Shown here: one piece after another, positions 1 to 6,214 of the stretch
How the letters are laid out: each line of letters begins with the position of its first letter
How positions within the stretch are numbered: position 1 is the first letter of the stretch
NCBI GenBank assembly: GCA_003694325.1
Contig: RFKJ01000338.1
Coordinates: forward strand, 1-8,829
Length of the DNA: 8,829 nt
Source of the DNA: Deltaproteobacteria bacterium
GTDB lineage: Bacteria > Myxococcota_A > UBA796 > UBA2385
Direction: 5' to 3'
The notes under the pieces: generated by a model
Databases searched by the model: none
What the model was told of the DNA's origin: nothing
What the model saw: only the letters and a program-made list of their open reading frames with translations
Position numbers and translations under genes: made by a program

Positions 1-180
<180 letters not shown>

Positions 181-235
181 GTTCGTTGCCTCCGTGGACC
201 GGGCCGGCCACGTCTCGCGGGGAATTCATTGCGGA

Positions 236-263
236 CACCGGCCCCACCAGGGTGGGACCGGTG
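236..263 (-). promoter_or_regulatory. 13-bp inverted repeat (hairpin) in the tuf leader
   Basis: Plus-strand arm 236-248 (CACCGGCCCCACC) and arm 251-263 (GGTGGGACCGGTG) are complementary at 12 of 13 positions. In the minus-strand transcript the odd position is a U-G wobble. The transcript would therefore form a 13-bp stem around 2 unpaired bases, in practice probably 12 bp and a 4-6 base loop after end fraying. It starts 23 bases after the encoded CCA of tRNA-Thr(GGT) and ends 55 bases before the tuf ATG. No U-tract follows, so it does not look like an intrinsic terminator. A processing site that separates the tRNA part from the tuf mRNA, or a stabilising or regulatory leader structure, fits better. 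The role is inferred. Confidence 0.6.
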
Positions 264-286
264 CCAGCGATTTCGGGGTTTGAAGG

Positions 287-362
287 TGGAGCCCATGACC
301 GGACTTGAACCGGTGACCTCCTCCTTACCAAGGAGGTGCTCTGCCGGCTGAGCTACATGGGC
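287..362 (-). tRNA. thrT: tRNA-Thr (anticodon GGT)
   Basis: This is a 76-base cloverleaf including an encoded CCA (plus-strand TGG at 287-289). The acceptor stem is GCCCATG/CATGGGC and the discriminator is T (U73). The D-arm is GCTC...GAGC. The anticodon loop is TTGGTAA, with GGT at plus-strand 327-329, reading ACC and ACU. The T-loop is TTCAAGT on a 5-bp ACCGG/CCGGT stem. It is the last tRNA before tuf, matching thrT of the E. coli tufB operon in both place and anticodon. The gene name is taken from that synteny. Confidence 0.97.
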
Positions 363-416
363 GAAGGGGTGAAACCGGGAGGTTCGGCGCGAGGGGTTCC
401 GAGCGAACAGGGGAAC

Positions 417-492
417 TGGAGCGGGAAACGGGGCTCGAACCCGCGACCCTCAGCTTGGAAGGCTGATGCTCTACCAACTGAGCTATTCCCGC
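417..492 (-). tRNA. glyT: tRNA-Gly (anticodon TCC)
   Basis: This is a 76-base cloverleaf with acceptor stem GCGGGAA/TTCCCGC, discriminator T and an encoded CCA (plus-strand TGG at 417-419). The anticodon stem is TCAGC/GCTGA with loop CTTCCAA, and TCC lies at plus-strand 457-459, reading GGA and GGG. The T-loop is TTCGAGC, with one G-U pair at the outer end of its stem. A 54-base spacer separates it from tRNA-Thr(GGT), and only 11 bases separate it from tRNA-Tyr. It corresponds in order and anticodon to E. coli glyT. Confidence 0.97.
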
Positions 493-503
493 GTGGGTCA
501 GCG

Positions 504-589
504 TGGTGGGGAGAGGTGGATTCGAACCACCGTAGGCGTAAGCCGGCGGGTTTACAGCCCGCTCCCTTTGGCCACTCGGGCATCTCCCC
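504..589 (-). tRNA. tyrU: tRNA-Tyr (anticodon GTA), class II long variable arm
   Basis: This is an 86-base type II tRNA with acceptor stem GGGGAGA/TCTCCCC, discriminator A and an encoded CCA (plus-strand TGG at 504-506). The anticodon stem is GCGGG/CCCGC with loop CTGTAAA, and GTA lies at plus-strand 553-555, reading UAC and UAU. The long variable arm typical of bacterial tRNA-Tyr lies between the anticodon and T arms. The T-loop is TTCGAAT. It corresponds to E. coli tyrU in the thrU-tyrU-glyT-thrT order. Confidence 0.97.
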
Positions 590-634
590 AGGGTCGACGC
601 TGTCAAGGATCGCCGTGCTGGCGGGCGACCGGAG

Positions 635-707
635 AGCTGGCGGTGGGACTTGAACCCGCAACCGGCGGCTTACAAAGCCGCTGCTCTACCAGTTGAGCTA
701 CGCCAGC
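635..707 (-). tRNA. thrU: tRNA-Thr (anticodon TGT), no encoded CCA
   Basis: This is the first tRNA of the operon, 73 bases without CCA. The acceptor stem GCTGGCG/CGCCAGC is perfect. The anticodon loop TTTGTAA carries TGT at plus-strand 672-674, reading ACA and ACG. The discriminator is T, as in the other tRNA-Thr. Two things are odd. The three bases after the discriminator are CTC rather than CCA, unlike the other three tRNAs here, so a CCA-adding enzyme would be needed. The T-stem GCGGG/CCCAC also has a C-A mismatch at its second pair (plus-strand 658 against 644). The remaining stems are sound, so it is called functional. It sits 45 bases upstream of tRNA-Tyr and corresponds to E. coli thrU. 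Confidence 0.94.
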
Positions 708-728
708 GGACGGTGCTCCGGCTGCTGC

Positions 729-746
729 GGCCGAGGAGCCTCGGCC
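729..746 (-). promoter_or_regulatory. Perfect inverted repeat in the 5' leader of the tRNA-tuf operon
   Basis: GGCCGAGG and CCTCGGCC flank two bases, an 8+2+8 perfect inverted repeat (7 bp with a 4-base loop if the inner pair opens). With transcription starting about 7 bases past the -10 box, the hairpin would begin only a few bases into the RNA, and 21 bases would separate it from the tRNA-Thr(TGT) 5' end. It could protect or mark the 5' end for processing. In DNA this GC-rich, chance cannot be excluded. Confidence 0.45.
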
Positions 747-757
747 GGGCGCCCCGC

Positions 758-786
758 TATATATTGGCAGCTCGGTGCCCTGTCAA
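758..786 (-). promoter_or_regulatory. Sigma-70-type promoter of the tRNA-tuf operon
   Basis: On the minus strand a perfect -35 TTGACA (plus-strand 786-781) is followed by exactly 17 bases and a -10 TATATA (763-758). The expected start is around 750-752, leaving a leader of about 44 bases before tRNA-Thr(TGT). The stretch just after the -10 is GCGGGGCGCC. A GC-rich discriminator of this kind is the known mark of stringently controlled (ppGpp/DksA) stable-RNA promoters, so growth-rate control is inferred. The AT-rich -10 stands out sharply in this GC-rich sequence. The -35 ends 28 bases past the stop codon of the upstream gene. Confidence 0.85.
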
Positions 787-814
787 CCGGAAGTTCCAAC
801 AACGGGCGCAGGGC

Positions 815-1981
815 TCAGGGGTCGGCGAACAGCGCGCCTTCCAGCGGCAGATCCACGGCCAGGTCCTCGATGTGGACCTGCTCGACCGGGGCTCCGTCCT
901 TCCAGATTCCGATCGAGGTCGGGATCCACATGCCGTCGGCGACCTCCCGGTAGTCGTCGAAGTCGAAGCGCATCAGGCCGGCCGAGGTGCGCCACTGCAC
1001 CTGGACCAGCCGCCCATCGTCGTCGGTGAACGAAGCGGAGACCAGCCCCTCGTCCTCCGGGGGGCCGGCGGCGGGCTCCAGGGTCCACGCCGGGCGGCCG
1101 TGCCAGTCGACCATCCCGGTCACCACGAGGTCCTGCCAGGCCGCCGCGCGGTCCACGTCGTGGGGGAAGCCCAGCGGGATGGCCAGCACCGCGGCGGGTC
1201 CGAAGCGGACCAGCACCTCGTGGGTGCGCGTCGGGTCCCGCGGCGTGGCCGTGCCGTCGACCACGACCCAGGCCCGGTTGTCGGGGGTGAGGATGGTCGT
1301 GCTGTCGACGCCCGAGCCTTCGAGGATCTCCACCTCCAACCGCAGCGCGTGGTCCTGGCGCCACCACCGGTTCCGTGTCCGGAGGCGGCCATCGGCGAGG
1401 GTCACCTCGCGGATGCAGGAGAACCGGACCGTCGTCGCCGCTTCCAGCAGCTCCAGGGGGTCGGTCCGGCCCTTGTGGGCCCGGACGGCGCGGCGCAGGA
1501 CCTGGCGGGCCGGGGGCAGCGCCACCGGTTCCGACCCGGCGGAGTCGGCGGCCCCCAGCTCGGCGGGCTGTCCACCGCCGTCACCGGCCGCGCCGTCGAC
1601 AGCGGAGACTCCCTCCACCAGCCCGCCCAGCGGCGAGACCGCGTCGCCCTCCCGCATCCAGCCCCCGGCGGACACGCCGGTCTCGGCGATGGCCTGGGCG
1701 GCAATCAGCGTGGCGGCCTTGTTGTCGAGTCCCTCGACCCGCAGGACGTACCGCCACCCCTGTCCCTCGACGAGGCGGCGCACGACCCGGGCGCTGATGT
1801 CGCCGTCCTCGAGCTGCCGGGCGAGGGCGTCGAGGTCCAGCTCGTTGCGAAGCGCCGTGGCCTCCTGGCGCGAGTCCACGGGGGCCGACTCCGCCCAGAA
1901 CTCGGCCGCCCGGGCCGGTGACGCCCAGGCGGCGAGCAGGGCGAGCACCCGGGCGACGCGCCGTGGTGTGGTGCGGGTCAA
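815..1981 (-). CDS. Exported protein with SPOR-like N-terminal part and LolA/RseB-like C-terminal domain
   Basis: The protein has 388 residues. I chose the TTG at 1981-1979: it follows AGGAGG at a 4-base spacing and begins a complete signal peptide with Arg-rich residues 3-11, hydrophobic VLALLAAWA and cleavage after ARA at about residue 26. No ATG start gives this. Residues 27-102 look like a SPOR fold: strand, DSRQEATALRNEL helix, ARVVRRL, then WRYVLRVEGLDNKAATLIAA. SPOR domains bind denuded septal peptidoglycan. A Gly/Ala-rich linker follows at about 115-150. Residues 155-388 resemble the LolA-like fold (a half-barrel that holds lipid or lipoprotein): RFSCIREVTLADGR, WWRQDHALRLEV, DNRAWVV and a C-terminal FDDYREVADGMWIPTSI. 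It lies 49 bases after the M50 protease gene, probably in one operon. It could instead be a generic lipoprotein-sorting paralogue. Domain calls are by eye, and the SPOR call is the weaker one. Confidence 0.8.
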   Translation of the reverse strand: MTRTTPRRVARVLALLAAWASPARAAEFWAESAPVDSRQEATALRNELDLDALARQLEDGDISARVVRRLVEGQGWRYVLRVEGLDNKAATLIAAQAIAETGVSAGGWMREGDAVSPLGGLVEGVSAVDGAAGDGGGQPAELGAADSAGSEPVALPPARQVLRRAVRAHKGRTDPLELLEAATTVRFSCIREVTLADGRLRTRNRWWRQDHALRLEVEILEGSGVDSTTILTPDNRAWVVVDGTATPRDPTRTHEVLVRFGPAAVLAIPLGFPHDVDRAAAWQDLVVTGMVDWHGRPAWTLEPAAGPPEDEGLVSASFTDDDGRLVQVQWRTSAGLMRFDFDDYREVADGMWIPTSIGIWKDGAPVEQVHIEDLAVDLPLEGALFADP

Positions 1982-2030
1982 CGTTCCTCCTGCGACGGCC
2001 AACCGGCGTCGTGGCCCGGTGGACGTAGCG

Positions 2031-3164
2031 TCAGGGCCCGGTGGGAGCCACCACCGGCAGGCCCTCGGCCGTGACGAAGTCGATCTGGTCCACCGGGATG
2101 TGCTCGACCTCCACCGGCCGGGGCATGAAGCAGGCGAGGAACGCGGCCACCGTGCAGGCGGCGACGAGCCGGGCCCGCGGGGTGGGCGGTGGGTCCAGGG
2201 GAACGGGCAGGGAACGCCACGCCCGCAGCACCAGCAGGAGGATCCCCCACACTGCCCACCCCATCCAGGCCGTGCCGGCGAGGATCGCCATCGCCACCCC
2301 CAGCTTCGACGCCGCCCGCGCCTGGCGGGGGAGCAGGGCATTGAACACGTGCCCGCCGTCGAGCTGCCCGATGGGGATGAGGTTGATGGCGGTGATGAGG
2401 CAGCCCACCCAGGCGGCCATGGCCAGGGGATCGAGCAGGTCGTAGCGCCCCGGGGGATGGCCGATCACCACCCGGGCCACGATGTCCATGATCGGCGGGT
2501 TGGCGAGGATCATGAACGGCCGCGTGTCCGGCGGCGGGACGGGGAACAGGCGGGTTCCCACCGGCCCGCTGAGCACCTGGTCCAACCACGCCCACAGGGG
2601 GTCGAGCACCGAGGGAGACGGGGCCTCGGGTGGCGGCAGCTCGGTCAGTCCCGGCGGCAGGACCACCTGGACGTGGTCCATCGCCGTGGTCCCGGGCAGC
2701 CCGAGGACCAGCAGCAGCACCACCACCGCGAACCCGGCCAACGGCCCCGCCGCCCCCATCTCCAACAGCGCGCTGCGGGTGCGGGGGAGGCTCTTGAGGC
2801 GGATGATCGCGCCGAAGGTCCCGAACGCCATGGGGACCGGGAGGAAGTAGGGCAGGCTCAAGCTGAACCCGTGGCGGCGAGCCACGACGTAGTGACCCAT
2901 CTCGTGGGCCAGCAGCACCGACATCAGCCCCCCGGCGAAGCGGGCGGCCCCCGCCGCCGTGGTCGGGTCGGTGAACGGGTCTCCTCCCATCCACTGGGTG
3001 CCATAGACCCAGTACACGCACAGCAGGGTCAACAGGAACAGCACCCCGCTGCGGATCCGATCGCCACGGCTGGGAGCGGGGGGTTGCCGGGCCAGCCGGC
3101 CGCCTTCGTACCCCCGCCTCCACCCTGGCGGGCCCGTCGGTGGACCATTTTCCACGTCACGCAC
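2031..3164 (-). CDS. M50-family site-2 intramembrane metalloprotease
   Basis: This 377-residue polytopic membrane protein should cleave substrates inside the membrane using zinc. The HExxH motif is HEMGH at residues 87-91. The second zinc motif NLIPIGQLDGGH is at 261-272, with Asp269 as the expected third ligand. GAAGPLAG (137-144) and FGTFGAII (114-121) are also typical of the family. Hydrophobic segments lie near 39-56, 75-94, 107-122, 139-157, 243-266, 287-314 and 331-347. There is no PDZ domain. Instead a Pro-rich extramembrane loop of about 85 residues (160-245) separates the two zinc motifs. The start is GTG at 3164-3162, with GGAGG at a 5-base spacing. A basic, Pro-rich tail of about 38 residues precedes the first membrane segment. 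The SPOR/LolA-like gene follows directly. The substrate is unknown; release of a membrane-tethered regulator, as by RseP or SpoIVFB, is the family precedent. Confidence 0.93.
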   Translation of the reverse strand: MRDVENGPPTGPPGWRRGYEGGRLARQPPAPSRGDRIRSGVLFLLTLLCVYWVYGTQWMGGDPFTDPTTAAGAARFAGGLMSVLLAHEMGHYVVARRHGFSLSLPYFLPVPMAFGTFGAIIRLKSLPRTRSALLEMGAAGPLAGFAVVVLLLVLGLPGTTAMDHVQVVLPPGLTELPPPEAPSPSVLDPLWAWLDQVLSGPVGTRLFPVPPPDTRPFMILANPPIMDIVARVVIGHPPGRYDLLDPLAMAAWVGCLITAINLIPIGQLDGGHVFNALLPRQARAASKLGVAMAILAGTAWMGWAVWGILLLVLRAWRSLPVPLDPPPTPRARLVAACTVAAFLACFMPRPVEVEHIPVDQIDFVTAEGLPVVAPTGP

Positions 3165-3398
3165 GGCGTCCTCCCATCGAGAGCCGTCGCCTCCCTACCA
3201 CCCCGCCGTGCCCGGTGGAGCCGCCGATGGCCGCCGACCCGTCCGATCGTCGCCGACCGCCTGCCGTGGCGCCGCTCCGCCGGTTGGAATGCGCGCCAGC
3301 CCGCCCCCTGTGCGGGCCGAGCGGGACCGGGCACTGCCCTCCCCTGCCCCCGGCCGTCGTCCCGGGCCGTCGGCCTGGGGCGACGCCGGTGGGCGGGC
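3165..3398. other. 234-base intergenic region between the lipoprotein and M50 genes
   Basis: This very GC-rich stretch separates two co-directional genes. I see no supported ORF; frames open across it are extensions of neighbouring-gene shadows. There is no -35/-10 pair as clear as the tRNA promoter, and no stem followed by a T-run that would make a convincing intrinsic terminator. Its length is enough for a terminator and for a promoter of the M50 operon, so a transcript boundary here is plausible. The only clear signal is the GGAGG ribosome binding site just upstream of the M50 GTG start. Confidence 0.5.
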
Positions 3399-6176
3399 TC
3401 AATCGACCGCGACCACCTCGAGTTCGTAGGTGCCCTGGTAGTCGTAGGCCCCCACCATGACGAGGTAGTCCTGGCCCCCGGTGAGGGTCACCTCCATGTA
3501 GGCCTCCTCGCCGGAGTCGTCGGACATGCCGCCGAGGTTCCGCGCCCGGTCGTAGTAGGAGATCTCGTCCTCGTCGATGGTGTCGAAGTCGATGATCTCC
3601 TCGGGCAGGACCAGTTCGAACAGGCTGGTGTCGTTGCCGTAGATGGTGCACTGCATGGCGTGCACCTGCTCGATGAAGTTCTGCGGCTGCAGCTCATCGA
3701 CATCCAGGATCCCGTCCCGGTCCCAGTCCTCCCCGCAGGTGGTGTCGCCGGTGATGGTGCCGCAGGAGAACGGCTCCTCCAGCGTCGGTTCCACCCAGGT
3801 GGCCGACCCGTCGTCGGAGGAGGTGAAGAGCTGGTAGTACAGGTACTCGAGCATCGAGGTGGGGTACTGGAAGTCCAGGCCCTCGGTGCAGGCGCCCCGG
3901 TTGGTGCCCTCCACGGTCGGGGTGGGCACGAGGCTGGTCGGCACGACCGCAATCCAGGGGTCGAAGGGCCCCGGGTCCCCGCTGTCGTCGGCATACTGGC
4001 GGGTCAGGTGCACCGCCACCGTGACGTCCGTCCCCACCGGGAAGTCGTCGAGGCTCAACAGCCAGCGGTCGGTGTCGGCCACCGGCGCCTTCTGGGTGGT
4101 GCCGTCGTCCAGCACCAGGGTGGTGAAGCCCGGCTCGCTGATCTGCCCGACGCCGTAGATCCGCCCGCCATCGGCCGGCAGCAGGGGCAGCTCGATGTTG
4201 TCCACCGAGGTCGGCGAGAAGATGCGCTCCACCGTCAGGTCCGGGGTCAGCGGATCGGGGTCGTTCCACCGGACGATTGCGCCGACGAAGCCCGTTCCGG
4301 CTGCCTGGATCTTGAGCTGGGCCTCATCGAAGGTGATGTTGGTGAGCCGCACCACCTGGGCGGCGTACTCGCCGTCGAGGTATCCCCAGAACTCGTTGCC
4401 GGTCACGTAGGTGAAGTGGTCGGGCCCGCTGGTGGTGACCCGGTTGTTGACGTTCTCGACCGGCCGATCGGTGGTCCCCCCCTCCATGTAGCGGTTCGTT
4501 CCGCGGATATCGATGCCCGACTGGTAGCCGTTGGCTCCGTAGTAGTCGCCCGGCGACGGGTCCGAGGTCGGTGCCGACAGGGTCACCGCGTCGGCGTAGA
4601 GGGCATACTCCTTGCTGTTGATCAGGGGCGCGCCGTCAGCGTCGGTGACCCCGGTGGTCAGCAACGCGATCTGCCAGGACAGCGCGATGTCCGAGAACTC
4701 GGCCCCGATGACGTTGGCGATGTTCTCCGTCCCGGTGGTCGCCACGTCGGAGCCGGTGTCCGCTGCCGGCACCTGCACGATGCTGGCCAGGGTCTTGGCC
4801 CCGAAGGCGTCGTACAGCCAGCGGGCGAACAGGTACTGCGCCCCCACCGAGTCGGTACTCAGGGTGCCGGCATCGGAGGAGGTGACCAGCGGCTGCAGGT
4901 GCGGGGCGTCCAAGTAGTCCCAGGCGTCGTCGAAGTAGACGGCACCGAAGCCGGTCAGGTCGGCGGCCAGCGCCCCGAAGGCCTGGTTGACCCAGCCCTC
5001 CTCGACCTCGCCTCCGGCCACCAGGACGTGCTGGTTGTAGGACACCAGCGCGAAGAAGGAGCGGGCGATCTGCGCGGCGAGTTCCATGCTGGTGTACTCG
5101 TCCACCGTCGCCGTCGCGTAGGGGTTGTAGAACCCGTAGGGGTCCGGCGCGAAGACGTAGATCACCTCCTGCTCGTCGCTGACCGGGTTGGTCTCGGCGT
5201 CCCAGGAGTTGAGGTCGACCTCGGGGTCGGCGTAGGAGCCCACCAGGGCCCCCTGCACGCTCTCGTCGTCGCTGGTGAAGCTGATGACGTTGAGCTCCGG
5301 CGTGATGACGACGCTGACCAGGCCGTCGCCGTTGACGTCGGACTCGTCGCCGAACACCGCCCGGGTGTTGGGGATGATGTTGGCGTCCACGATGTCGGCG
5401 ATGGTCTGCAGGTCGCAGTTGTCGAAGCCGTAGGCATCGTAGGGGTCGGCGACGTCGACGACGCCGTCGCAGTCGATGTCCCAGTCGATGGGCACCGTGT
5501 CGTCGACCCAGATGGCCACCGTCTCGCCGATGGCCCACAGGGTGGCGGAGGAGGCCGAGTAGCTGGTCTCGTCCACCAGCGAGTTGCGCACCCGGAACTC
5601 CCGCTGGGCGGTGCCGATGTCGGTGGCGTCGTAGGGAGCCGGAGGCGGGGGCGTGGCCGGCCCCAGCACACCCGACCGGATCGCCTGGCGCAGGGCCCGC
5701 CGTTCCGGGGTCAGGCGGTCGTCGCGCGACAGCAGCGGCCGGGGCGAAGCGGAATCCCGGGCACTGCGGTCGAGGGACTTGTCGCTGCCCGCTCCGGCGC
5801 TGTCGTAGCGGAGCTGGTAGCCCAGCGCCGAGTCGAGCGTCCGCAGCATGACGAGGTAGAACTCCTGGTCCTGGTTGCTGTCGCCGCTCTCGTCGACGAG
5901 ATCGACGCTGGCCAGGCCGTCGGAGTCGCTGAAGGGCACCACGTCCCCGGGGTTGTCGAAGCCGGCGCCGGGCGACCCGCCGTCGCCCCCGCCGTCACCG
6001 CCGCCCCCGCCGCCGTCGCCACCGGAATCCCCACCGCCGGTGTCACCGGTATCGGTGGTGGTGGGCGGATCGGTGCTGGAGCCGCCGGAGCTGCCGAAGG
6101 GGGACTGGTCCTTGCCCGTGCACCCCGCCGCGAACAGCAGGGCGAGCAGCGTGCCGGTGCGAATCTGACTTGCCAT
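3399..6176 (-). CDS. Large surface lipoprotein with a degenerate M30 (hyicolysin-like) peptidase domain
   Basis: The protein has 925 residues. The ATG at 6176-6174 was chosen because it gives a lipoprotein signal peptide, MASQIRTGTLLALLFAAGC, with lipid Cys19. Residues 29-72 form an Asp/Gly/Ser/Thr linker. Residues about 185-415 follow the M30 layout: DVNGDGLVSVVITPELN (280-296), EVIYVFAPDP (337-346), then the zinc-helix region and EEGWVNQAFGALAADLTGFG (392-411). Where active relatives have HExxH before a (S/N)(Y/F)NQ stretch, this protein has RSFFA (372-376). The WLNEG-type third ligand is Gln398. It is therefore probably inactive. Calcium-type acidic loops occur at 233-244, 280-288 and 817-828 (D817, D819, D821, D825, E828). 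The last 70 residues resemble a PPC-type beta domain. Six cysteines remain after Cys19. It starts 38 bases after the glycosyltransferase gene. The M30 relation is by motif memory, not a search; a binding, scaffold or adhesin role is inferred. Confidence 0.82.
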   Translation of the reverse strand: MASQIRTGTLLALLFAAGCTGKDQSPFGSSGGSSTDPPTTTDTGDTGGGDSGGDGGGGGGDGGGDGGSPGAGFDNPGDVVPFSDSDGLASVDLVDESGDSNQDQEFYLVMLRTLDSALGYQLRYDSAGAGSDKSLDRSARDSASPRPLLSRDDRLTPERRALRQAIRSGVLGPATPPPPAPYDATDIGTAQREFRVRNSLVDETSYSASSATLWAIGETVAIWVDDTVPIDWDIDCDGVVDVADPYDAYGFDNCDLQTIADIVDANIIPNTRAVFGDESDVNGDGLVSVVITPELNVISFTSDDESVQGALVGSYADPEVDLNSWDAETNPVSDEQEVIYVFAPDPYGFYNPYATATVDEYTSMELAAQIARSFFALVSYNQHVLVAGGEVEEGWVNQAFGALAADLTGFGAVYFDDAWDYLDAPHLQPLVTSSDAGTLSTDSVGAQYLFARWLYDAFGAKTLASIVQVPAADTGSDVATTGTENIANVIGAEFSDIALSWQIALLTTGVTDADGAPLINSKEYALYADAVTLSAPTSDPSPGDYYGANGYQSGIDIRGTNRYMEGGTTDRPVENVNNRVTTSGPDHFTYVTGNEFWGYLDGEYAAQVVRLTNITFDEAQLKIQAAGTGFVGAIVRWNDPDPLTPDLTVERIFSPTSVDNIELPLLPADGGRIYGVGQISEPGFTTLVLDDGTTQKAPVADTDRWLLSLDDFPVGTDVTVAVHLTRQYADDSGDPGPFDPWIAVVPTSLVPTPTVEGTNRGACTEGLDFQYPTSMLEYLYYQLFTSSDDGSATWVEPTLEEPFSCGTITGDTTCGEDWDRDGILDVDELQPQNFIEQVHAMQCTIYGNDTSLFELVLPEEIIDFDTIDEDEISYYDRARNLGGMSDDSGEEAYMEVTLTGGQDYLVMVGAYDYQGTYELEVVAVD
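5973..6056 (-). repeat. Low-complexity GGN/GAY codon tract encoding the lipoprotein linker
   Basis: These 84 bases encode residues 41-68 of the lipoprotein, almost only Gly, Asp, Ser and Thr, as imperfect tandem GGC/GGN and GAC units. The tract follows the lipid-anchored Cys19 by about 20 residues and should form a flexible tether between the outer membrane and the folded part. Near-identical short units are prone to slippage in whole-codon steps, so length may vary among strains. Tethers of this composition are common in myxobacterial lipoproteins. Confidence 0.7.
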
Positions 6177-6214
6177 GTTCTCCACCTCGTGCGGATCCGG
6201 AGGCCGGGTGCGGG

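Noticed and set aside
236..263. The tuf-leader hairpin as a transcription terminator.
   Set aside because: No U-tract follows, and it would cut tuf off from its only visible promoter. It was kept as a leader structure instead.
601..606. A second perfect TTGACA on the minus strand, between tRNA-Thr(TGT) and tRNA-Tyr.
   Set aside because: The expected -10 position 17 bases on falls inside the tRNA-Tyr acceptor and D-arm region and has no TATAAT-like hexamer, so an internal promoter is not supported.
650..1921. A 423-residue plus-strand frame starting inside tRNA-Thr(TGT).
   Set aside because: It starts within a tRNA gene, crosses the operon promoter and runs antisense to the LolA-like gene. 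The translation has no recognisable domain and there is no ribosome site.
1982..2341. Extending the LolA-like protein to an ATG at 2341, for 508 residues.
   Set aside because: The extra N-terminus is antisense-like low-complexity sequence overlapping the M50 C-terminus. It would bury the signal peptide, which instead starts at the TTG with its own AGGAGG site.
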